DNA from: Candidatus Aminicenantota bacterium
Lineage (GTDB): Bacteria; Acidobacteriota; Aminicenantia; Aminicenantales; Aminicenantaceae
Direction: 5' to 3'
NCBI GenBank assembly: GCA_023135995.1
Contig: JAGLRY010000098.1
Coordinates: forward strand, 1 to 10,816
Length of the DNA stretch: 10,816 nt
The notes under the pieces were generated by a model. It searched no databases and had not been told where the DNA came from. It worked only from the letters and a program-made list of their open reading frames with translations. The translations under genes were made by a program, and so were the position numbers. How positions within the stretch are numbered: position 1 is the stretch's first letter; the number at the start of each line of letters is the position of its first letter. Shown in pieces: positions 5,630 through 10,816 of the stretch.

Positions 5630-7741
5630 TTGAACAATATTTTGTTCAAAAGAGTTCAACAGAAAGCCGACCTTTTAACTTGGGTGGGTCTTGTTCTTTT
5701 TTCTGCCTTTATCTTTTTCCTCCTCATCCAATCCCTGGATGCCCTCTCTCTCTGGATGGATGAAGGATTCTATTACCTCGCTACACAGAAGATCCTGGAT
5801 CTGGGTTATCCTCTATTCCCCTCTGGGCATATTTATTACAAAGCCATTTATTATGCGTACGTTTCGGCTCTTTTTACGCGTATTTTTGGATTCACCGTTT
5901 TTAATCTCAGGCTGATCAGCGTTCTCTGTACTTTGTCGCTACTCCCTGTGGTCTATCTCATGGGGAAAAGACTGTTCAATCGAATGATCGGCCTGAGCGC
6001 TGCCGTTGTCTTTTCTCTGTGTGTGTGGGTCGCAGAATACGGGCGCGTCGATCTTTATTTTGCGCCCCTCCAGCTTGTGAGTTTTGGCGGCCTCTATCTT
6101 TTTTACAGGGGATTTTTTGAGGAAAAACACAAGTATAAGGTTTTGGCCACCGCTTCTTTTTTGGTCGCTCCTTTGGTCCACCAGCTGGGGATGAGTGTCT
6201 GGTTCTGTTTTCCCGCTTTTTTCTTGATAAAAGGGGCGAGGAGATTTGTCCGCAGAGATGTGCTGCTGAGTTTTTCTCTAACAACAGTGTTCTATCTCTT
6301 CGTCCAGCTCCATGAGTATTTCTTCTGGGAAGTCGGATATGTGTATGCCAAGACGGATCAAAGTCTTCAGGGTATGATCCAGTATTTCTTCTCCAGTTTC
6401 TCCCTCAAATACTTTTATGAGTTCTACGGAAGTTTTCCGCTGATGAGCTTGATCATCTTCGCCGGATTTTTTCTCCTCCTCGGGACTTGGTTCCGGGAGG
6501 GGAAAATGGACGAATCCCGCCCTCTTTCCTTTTCTAGGAGTTGGCTATTTTTGTATCTCTGCCTTCTTTTTCCCATCCTCTTCCTCGGCTTTTTTAGAAC
6601 CCATGTCCACCCCCGTTACCTCTACCAGCTGTATCCTCTTTTTGTGGTGTTGTATGCCGTGAGTCTTTTTAAAATGGCCCAGATCCTCATCGAGCTTTTA
6701 ACGATGTCGTATGCGCGGAAAAAAGCGGCCGCTTTTTCCGCCGCCGCAGGTGTTCTTTTTGTGATCCTCCTCTTTCTGACTGCCGAGGGCGTGGGTGTAG
6801 GAAAGGTGAAGACAATCGTGAATCGACAGTATGGAGACCCTATCCGAACGGATATCATCTATCGATCGGGGAGACATCAGCACTATGACCACAGAGGGCC
6901 GGGTGAGTATGTCCGCCACTTTCTCGAAGAGGATGACCTGGTTGTGGCCATCCATGTAGTCTTTCAGCACATCTATGCAGGACGAGTGGATTATTGGCTG
7001 TGGTCCGGAGGGCCCGGGACTTGGGATGCATGGGAGGAAACGGCGGAGGGATGGAAGGATTTTTATATCGGCGCCAAGTGGATCAACAATCTCAAGGATC
7101 TTAGACGAGTACTGGAGAAAAATCCTGAAAAGAAAGTCTGGGTCATCGCATCTCCTTCCATTCTCCGAAGAGACCACATCAAGGAGAACATCGCTCAGTT
7201 CATCAAGTCCGATCCAGAGAGGCGTGTCTTCAGAGGAAAAGACGGAATGTCAGAGGTCTATCTGTGGAATGAAACGGTACAAAAACTGACCGGCCCGGCT
7301 CACACCATGGAGGGAGAATGGCTTCCCGTCCTTTTCGGAAAAACAACATACGAGGATGAGGCTTCAAAAGGGTGTGCCTTCTTTGTTCCCAAAGAGGAGG
7401 ATGGAGGCAAACTCTGCTATTACACAACAGAACAGGCCTTTTCACCCGGACGTTATTCGATCTCTTTGCGTTTAAAGGCGCAAGATTTCGAAAGGGGGGA
7501 GGATCGACTGTTTGGTGTTGCCCTTTTAAAAGGGCCAAGGGGCGATCTATTGGCATCCTATATAGTGAATGGAGACATGATCGAGAAAGGAGCAGCCTAC
7601 CAGCATTATAGCTTCAGCTATTATCAGAGCCAGGAGAGCCAGCTGTACCTGAAGTTTTTATTCACGGGTCGAGGAAATGTGTGGCTCGATTATGTGGATA
7701 TCGAACCTGTGGTCGAGCCTCTGACAGATAAAACATCTTAG
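5630..7741 (+). CDS. GT-C (ArnT/PMT-like) membrane glycosyltransferase with extended soluble C-terminus
   Basis: This 703-residue protein has about nine to eleven hydrophobic segments between residues 17 and 390. The first extracytoplasmic loop carries LWMDEGFYY, whose D44-E45 pair matches the catalytic acidic motif of GT-C enzymes such as ArnT and protein mannosyltransferases. HVHPRYLYQLYPLF (325-338) resembles the conserved late-loop/helix motif of these families. After the last helix, residues about 415-548 look like the mixed alpha/beta periplasmic domain usual in this superfamily (WVIASPS near 504-510). Residues about 560-692 are strand-rich, with FSPGRYSISLRLKA and a closing VWLDYVDIEP, and read like an added jelly-roll, carbohydrate-binding-type module. 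These enzymes use polyprenyl-phosphate sugars as donors outside the cytoplasmic membrane. The gene directly before it encodes a matching donor synthase, and a deacetylase precedes that, so it may be the final transferase of the cassette. Acceptor (lipid A, another lipid, glycan or protein) is unknown. Confidence 0.87.
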   Translation: MNNILFKRVQQKADLLTWVGLVLFSAFIFFLLIQSLDALSLWMDEGFYYLATQKILDLGYPLFPSGHIYYKAIYYAYVSALFTRIFGFTVFNLRLISVLCTLSLLPVVYLMGKRLFNRMIGLSAAVVFSLCVWVAEYGRVDLYFAPLQLVSFGGLYLFYRGFFEEKHKYKVLATASFLVAPLVHQLGMSVWFCFPAFFLIKGARRFVRRDVLLSFSLTTVFYLFVQLHEYFFWEVGYVYAKTDQSLQGMIQYFFSSFSLKYFYEFYGSFPLMSLIIFAGFFLLLGTWFREGKMDESRPLSFSRSWLFLYLCLLFPILFLGFFRTHVHPRYLYQLYPLFVVLYAVSLFKMAQILIELLTMSYARKKAAAFSAAAGVLFVILLFLTAEGVGVGKVKTIVNRQYGDPIRTDIIYRSGRHQHYDHRGPGEYVRHFLEEDDLVVAIHVVFQHIYAGRVDYWLWSGGPGTWDAWEETAEGWKDFYIGAKWINNLKDLRRVLEKNPEKKVWVIASPSILRRDHIKENIAQFIKSDPERRVFRGKDGMSEVYLWNETVQKLTGPAHTMEGEWLPVLFGKTTYEDEASKGCAFFVPKEEDGGKLCYYTTEQAFSPGRYSISLRLKAQDFERGEDRLFGVALLKGPRGDLLASYIVNGDMIEKGAAYQHYSFSYYQSQESQLYLKFLFTGRGNVWLDYVDIEPVVEPLTDKTS

Positions 7742-7749
7742 GATATAAA
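7721..7749 (+). promoter_or_regulatory. Strong sigma-70 promoter candidate inside the end of the GT-C gene
   Basis: CTGACA (7721-7726, five of six) and TATAAA (7744-7749, five of six) are separated by exactly 17 bases. The -35 hexamer lies in the last codons of the GT-C gene, and transcription would begin near 7756, leaving a leader of about 69 bases before the acyltransferase ATG. A small palindrome, TTTCAA-T-TTGAAA (7752-7764), straddles the predicted start and could be an operator or chance in AT-rich DNA. Confidence 0.55.
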
Positions 7750-7813
7750 ATTTTCAATTTGAAAGATAAGGGTAAAAACTTTCCGAGAGATGGCAGAACA
7801 GACAAAGAACAAA

Positions 7814-7820
7814 AGGAGGG
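7814..7820 (+). promoter_or_regulatory. Strong Shine-Dalgarno site choosing the acyltransferase start
   Basis: AGGAGGG lies four to five bases before ATG at 7825. The longest frame would instead begin at TTG 7759, but that codon has no ribosome site, sits almost on the predicted transcription start, and would add 22 lysine- and aspartate-rich residues unlike any part of the family. The shorter start is preferred. Confidence 0.8.
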
Positions 7821-7824
7821 TGGG

Positions 7825-8577
7825 ATGACAGATGATTTTCGAGGGAGTGTACAGAAGGAGCTCATCGAAAAAAAGGGATCTTTTTTTTCAAAGTATTCCA
7901 CGCTGTTTCTGGGGAAGAAAGGATTTTTTTCATTTCTCAGGTATGAGTGTGTGACCCTGTTCTTTTCTGGGATGCCCGGCGCACTGGGTTTTTTTCTGCG
8001 TAAGATCTTCTATCCAAGCTTGTTCAAGCAGGTGGGGAAAGGGGTGATCTTTGGACGGAACGTCACTGTGCGCCATCCGAAAAAGATCACGATCGGCGAC
8101 AACACCTCTATCGACGACAATGTGGTACTGGATGCTAAAGGGGAGGCAAACGAAGGGATCGCAATCGGCCCAAATGTCTACATCGGCCGGAACACCATTC
8201 TGAGTTGTAAGGAGGGGTCGATCTATCTGGAGGATTACTGCAACATATCCGCCAACTGTATGCTCCTCTCAGAGACAGAGATCCGGTTGGGGCAGTACTG
8301 TTTCTTGGCCGGGCAGTGCTATCTTGTGGCCGGGGGAAATCATGCATTCGATGATACGTCCGTTCCGATCATGTTCCAGCCCTCCTATTCCAAGGGCGGG
8401 ATAGCCATCGGTGAGGATGTGTGGCTGGGAGCGGGTGTCATTGTTCTGGATGGAGCCAACGTGGGTAAGGGAACCGTTGTAGGTGCAGGAGCGGTGGTGA
8501 CCGAGCCTCTTCCAGAGTACTGTATTGCGGTGGGAAGCCCCGCCAAAAAGCTCAAAGACCGAAAGACCACCATCTGA
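7825..8577 (+). CDS. Left-handed beta-helix (hexapeptide-repeat) acyltransferase
   Basis: The 250-residue protein has a run of hexapeptide repeats from about residue 73 to 225 (for example GVIFGRNVTV, ITIGDNTSIDDN, IAIGPNVYIGRN, IYLEDYCNIS, IAIGEDVWLGAG), the signature of trimeric left-handed beta-helix acyltransferases. GGNHAF (170-175) contains H173, the likely catalytic base, followed by a loop and then the last coils. VGSPAKKLK (236-244) is the typical cap after the helix, as in WbbJ- and LacA-like O- and N-acetyltransferases. The first 70 residues are basic and aromatic with a hydrophobic stretch around 44-58 (TLFFSGMPGALGFFL), suggesting association with the inner membrane. The probable reaction is acetyl transfer from acetyl-CoA to a sugar hydroxyl or amine in the cytoplasm. 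It may decorate the product of the preceding genes, though its own promoter candidate means it need not be co-regulated with them. Acceptor unknown. Confidence 0.88.
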   Translation: MTDDFRGSVQKELIEKKGSFFSKYSTLFLGKKGFFSFLRYECVTLFFSGMPGALGFFLRKIFYPSLFKQVGKGVIFGRNVTVRHPKKITIGDNTSIDDNVVLDAKGEANEGIAIGPNVYIGRNTILSCKEGSIYLEDYCNISANCMLLSETEIRLGQYCFLAGQCYLVAGGNHAFDDTSVPIMFQPSYSKGGIAIGEDVWLGAGVIVLDGANVGKGTVVGAGAVVTEPLPEYCIAVGSPAKKLKDRKTTI

Positions 8578-8591
8578 TTCAGGGCAAATTG

Positions 8592-9830
8592 TTAAGCCTT
8601 GCGCTTGTGGGTTTTTTCTTCCAGTTCCTGGATGACGACCGAACAGGCCATGTTACCCACGACGTTAACACAGGTCCGGACCATATCGAGCAGCCTCTCC
8701 ACTCCCAGTATAAGAGCGATCCCCTCGAGAGGGATACCCAACTGTTTCAGCACTAATGCTAAAGCTATGATCCCGGCCATCGGAACACCGGCGGCACCGA
8801 TAGAGGCCATGACAGCCATGAGCACGATCATGACTTGGCCGGTCAAGCCCAGGTTGATCCCATAGATCTGTGCGATGAAGACCGCAGAGACACCCTGATA
8901 GAGCGCGGTGCCGTCCATGTTCACGGTCGATCCCAAGGGAATCACAAAGCTGGAATACTCTCGCTTGACGCCGATATGCTCTACGCTCTCCATGGCGACA
9001 GGGAGCGTGGCCATTGAGCTGGAAGTGCTGAAAGCGATGATGATGGCTTCTTTGGCAGCCCTGAAAAAAATCAAAGGGTTCATTCTGCCGAGCAAACTGA
9101 CCGACAAGCTGTTGAAGGTGATTCCATAGAGGATGAGGCCGCCGATAACGACAATGCAGTATTTGAGCAGGGTGAAAAGGATATCCACTCCAAAGCGGCC
9201 GATAACCGATGCACTCAAGGCCAACACGCCGTAGGGAGCGACTTTCATGACGATGTGGACCACTTGAATGAAGATGTCGTTGAGGGCGTCGAGCATCTTG
9301 ACCAGGGATCCGGATTTCTCCGTGGGGATGAGCGTAAGGACTATGCCAAAAAGGATGGCCATAAAAATGATCTGAAGCATGTTGCCATCGATAAACGCTT
9401 TGACGGGATTCGTGGGCACGATATTGACCAGGATCTCGATTATAGAAGGTTTTTCTTCCATGCGTTTGATTCCATCTTGAGCTCTGGCCTCGTAGTTTTC
9501 CAGGAGCTGGGCTTGGACATTACCGGGCAAACCCTCACCGGGTTTGACGACATTGGCCAGGGAGAGGCCCACACAGATGGCAATAATTGTTGTGATGATG
9601 AAATAGACGGATGTTTTGGCGCCGATGCGGCCCAGTTTTTTTATGTCTCCGAGACTGGCCGTTCCCAACATCAATGAGACAAAAACCAGGGGGACGACGA
9701 TCATAGTGATCAGGTTGAGAAAGACCGTACCCACGGGTTCGATGAAGAGGACCTTTTCTCTGAACACGAGTCCGGCAATAATTCCCAGGACGAGTCCGAG
9801 GAAGATCTTGGTGTGAAGTTTGATTTTCAT
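8592..9830 (-). CDS. Dicarboxylate/amino acid:cation symporter (DAACS, GltP/DctA superfamily)
   Basis: This 412-residue membrane protein has the length and conserved signatures of the glutamate/aspartate transporter fold. Re-entrant loop HP1 carries STSSSMATLP (268-277), helix 7 has the cation-binding NMDGT (304-308), HP2 shows GAAGVP (345-350), and helix 8 has LLDMVRTCVNVVGN (380-393). By recall of the archaeal GltPh sequence, D382 and R385 correspond to D394 and R397, the pair that binds the substrate amino group and side-chain carboxylate. An acidic amino acid is therefore the likely substrate. The position of GltPh D405, a sodium ligand, is Asn393 here, and D390 is Glu378. The gene lies 40 bases after a methyltransferase on the same strand and ends 14 bases from the convergent acyltransferase. 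Its ribosome site is weak. The transporter has no evident link to the glycan genes. Confidence 0.93.
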   Translation of the reverse strand: MKIKLHTKIFLGLVLGIIAGLVFREKVLFIEPVGTVFLNLITMIVVPLVFVSLMLGTASLGDIKKLGRIGAKTSVYFIITTIIAICVGLSLANVVKPGEGLPGNVQAQLLENYEARAQDGIKRMEEKPSIIEILVNIVPTNPVKAFIDGNMLQIIFMAILFGIVLTLIPTEKSGSLVKMLDALNDIFIQVVHIVMKVAPYGVLALSASVIGRFGVDILFTLLKYCIVVIGGLILYGITFNSLSVSLLGRMNPLIFFRAAKEAIIIAFSTSSSMATLPVAMESVEHIGVKREYSSFVIPLGSTVNMDGTALYQGVSAVFIAQIYGINLGLTGQVMIVLMAVMASIGAAGVPMAGIIALALVLKQLGIPLEGIALILGVERLLDMVRTCVNVVGNMACSVVIQELEEKTHKRKA

Positions 9831-9870
9831 AGATACCGTCCGTTCACCGTTCTAACCTGGATAGTTCAGG

Positions 9871-10629
9871 CTAATGCTTCCGGGCCTTGTATATAAAATT
9901 AGATGTGCTGTCGAATCGGCCGGAGGCAGGAAGAAATTTTTCTATGGTAAATCCCTTCTCTTCCAGAAAACCTTTGACCTCTTCCGGATAGTAGTGATGT
10001 CTTATCGGGACAAAATACCAATCCATAATGAGCTCTTCCAGTTTTTCACCCTTTCGGGATTTTTCTCTTTTTTTAAAAAAGAAAACGATGGGAGCGAGAC
10101 ATATGGCAAGGACTTTGGAAAGGAATTTCCACGACTTCTTGGGGGTCCGGATCAGAGTCTTGCGGATGATTTCATGGAGGAAAGTGATTTTTGTTTTGGT
10201 ATACACCGCAAGGAGTATGGATCCCTCTTTTTTCAACACTCTAATCAGTTCTTCGATGGCGCCGAAAGGATTTGTGGTGTGATGGACAGTGCCCCAGGCC
10301 CAGACGATGTCAAAACTCTCATCCGCAAAGGGAAGGTTCAACATGTCCTCTTTTTGGAAATGCGCCGTTTCAAGATTAAATTTGTCCTTCAAGCTCTGCG
10401 CGGTTTCGAGACTGCCCTCGCTGATGTCGATTCCTGTGACGTTTGCCGCGCCGTTTTTGGCAAAAATGATGCTGAATATTCCTGTTCCACACCCGGCGTC
10501 GAGGATTTTTTGCCCGGAAACTTCGGTGTCCGAATAGAAAATTTTCCAATGATTTTCTGATGCTTCATATTCAGGGAGGTACTCAGTCCAAACGACATCA
10601 TAAAATTCACCGACTTTTTCTTTGTCCAT
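9871..10629 (-). CDS. Class I SAM-dependent methyltransferase with a hydrophobic insert
   Basis: The 252-residue protein has a complete SAM-binding core of the UbiE/Methyltransf_11 type. Motif I is ILDAGCGTGIF (42-52), motif II ends in GIDIS (66-70), motif III/IV is FDIVWAWGTVHHT (106-118), and EELIRVLKKEGSILLAV (126-142) is the usual post-core helix and strand. Between about 165 and 190 a strongly hydrophobic and then basic segment (VLAICLAPIVFFFKKREK) interrupts the usual fold. It could lie on or in the membrane, which would fit a lipid or lipid-linked substrate. The end of the protein (VKGFLEEKGFTIEKFLPASGRF) matches the typical last strand-helix unit. It is the first gene of a minus-strand pair with the DAACS symporter, 40 bases downstream, and has a good promoter candidate ahead of it. 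The ribosome site is weak (AGGCAGAG, rather far from ATG). The methyl acceptor cannot be assigned. Confidence 0.87.
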   Translation of the reverse strand: MDKEKVGEFYDVVWTEYLPEYEASENHWKIFYSDTEVSGQKILDAGCGTGIFSIIFAKNGAANVTGIDISEGSLETAQSLKDKFNLETAHFQKEDMLNLPFADESFDIVWAWGTVHHTTNPFGAIEELIRVLKKEGSILLAVYTKTKITFLHEIIRKTLIRTPKKSWKFLSKVLAICLAPIVFFFKKREKSRKGEKLEELIMDWYFVPIRHHYYPEEVKGFLEEKGFTIEKFLPASGRFDSTSNFIYKARKH

Positions 10630-10686
10630 TAGTGCGTCTACTCTGCCTATTCAAACGATTGACTCGTGTCATTTAAAATTGGAGAT

Positions 10687-10715
10687 ATCTTAATGGCTTC
10701 TCCCCCTTAAGTCAA
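10687..10715 (-). promoter_or_regulatory. Candidate sigma-70 promoter for the methyltransferase/symporter pair
   Basis: On the minus strand TTGACT (10715-10710, five of six) and TAAGAT (10692-10687, four of six) are separated by 17 bases. Transcription would begin near 10680, giving a leader of about 50 bases before the ATG at 10629. The AT-rich stretch just upstream may add UP-element character. Confidence 0.5.
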
Positions 10716-10738
10716 TTATATGAATTATTCATAAAAGC

Positions 10739-10786
10739 TGCTGACAAATTTATATTCAAAGAACACTCCATATTTTTTTGTCAGCA
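10739..10786. repeat. Perfect 10-bp inverted repeat upstream of the methyltransferase promoter
   Basis: TGCTGACAAA at 10739-10748 is repeated exactly in reverse complement as TTTGTCAGCA at 10777-10786, around a 28-base AT-rich centre. It lies about 25 bases upstream of the predicted -35 element. It could be a pair of half-sites for a regulator, a weak hairpin terminator for a gene beyond the window (each arm is followed by a short TTTT), or the ends of a very small mobile remnant. No coding frame of note lies in 10630-10816, and apart from this repeat and the promoter I see nothing in that tail. Confidence 0.5.
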
Positions 10787-10816
10787 TCTTTTACCCTTCG
10801 GGCGAACCGATCTCAC

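Noticed and set aside
7759..7824. 22-residue N-terminal extension of the acyltransferase from TTG 7759
   Set aside because: There is no ribosome site before TTG, the predicted transcription start is almost on it, and a strong AGGAGGG site precedes the ATG at 7825.
8594..8620. Possible terminator between the convergent acyltransferase and symporter genes (AAGC-5-GCTT followed by TTTTTT)
   Set aside because: The stem has only four strong pairs, and the T-run is the lysine-rich codon stretch at the end of the symporter, so a terminator is not supported.
9838..9870. Short repeats (GAACGGT/GAACGGA, and CCTG-CAGG) between the methyltransferase and the symporter
   Set aside because: Stems and repeats of four to seven bases in a 40-base spacer are expected by chance, and no T-run or promoter goes with them.
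9874..10560. 228-codon open frame on the plus strand opposite the methyltransferase
   Set aside because: The opposite strand encodes a complete methyltransferase with all SAM motifs; this frame has no motif, hydrophobic pattern or ribosome site of its own.
10787..10816. GC-rich end of the window (CCCTTCGGGCGAACC) as part of a tRNA or REP-like element
   Set aside because: The fragment does not fit a tRNA T-arm with correct spacing on either strand and is too short to judge as a repeat.

Overview
This window of about 10.8 kb has roughly balanced base composition and is almost fully coding. It comes from a bacterium, most likely Gram-negative. The families present (undecaprenyl-phosphate sugar transferase, ArnT/PMT-like GT-C enzyme, ChbG/HpnK deacetylase, B12-type radical SAM enzyme, AsnB, DAACS symporter) and the use of TTG starts in two of the main genes fit an envelope-glycan region of a proteobacterial, Desulfobacterota-like or Nitrospirota-like organism. 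Nothing in the sequence fixes the phylum. I see no rRNA, tRNA, CRISPR array, transposase or phage gene.

Layout. Positions 1-2236, minus strand: AsnB-type glutamine-dependent asparagine synthetase, then a possible 36-codon mini-gene joined by stop/start overlaps on both sides, then the N-terminal part of a class I SAM methyltransferase that runs off the window. Positions 2237-2365: a divergent intergenic region with one good promoter candidate on each strand. Positions 2366-7741, plus strand: four tightly packed genes, namely a B12-binding radical SAM enzyme, a ChbG/YdjC/HpnK-family deacetylase, a DPM1/ArnC-like family 2 glycosyltransferase with two C-terminal membrane helices, and a multi-spanning GT-C glycosyltransferase with two soluble C-terminal regions. 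Positions 7825-8577, plus strand: a hexapeptide-repeat acyltransferase, probably with its own promoter inside the end of the previous gene. Positions 8592-10629, minus strand: a methyltransferase followed by a dicarboxylate/amino acid:cation symporter. Positions 10630-10816: a non-coding AT-rich tail with a promoter candidate and a perfect 10-bp inverted repeat.

How the genes may work together. Deacetylase, polyprenyl-phosphate sugar transferase and GT-C enzyme, adjacent and in that order, are the three steps of the aminosugar route known from Francisella (NaxD, FlmF2, FlmK) and, with a different deacylase, from Ara4N addition to lipid A (ArnC, ArnD, ArnT). In that route an N-acylated sugar is put on undecaprenyl phosphate, deacylated, and transferred from the lipid carrier to an envelope acceptor on the far side of the membrane. 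The new element here is the B12-type radical SAM enzyme, whose stop codon overlaps the deacetylase start by 4 bases. The same pairing of enzyme types (radical SAM HpnJ with deacetylase HpnK and a glycosyltransferase HpnI) exists in bacteriohopanetetrol cyclitol ether synthesis. The plus-strand cassette is therefore a candidate for an unusual radical-modified aminosugar or aminocyclitol decoration of a lipid or surface glycan. The chemistry is inferred and the product is unknown.
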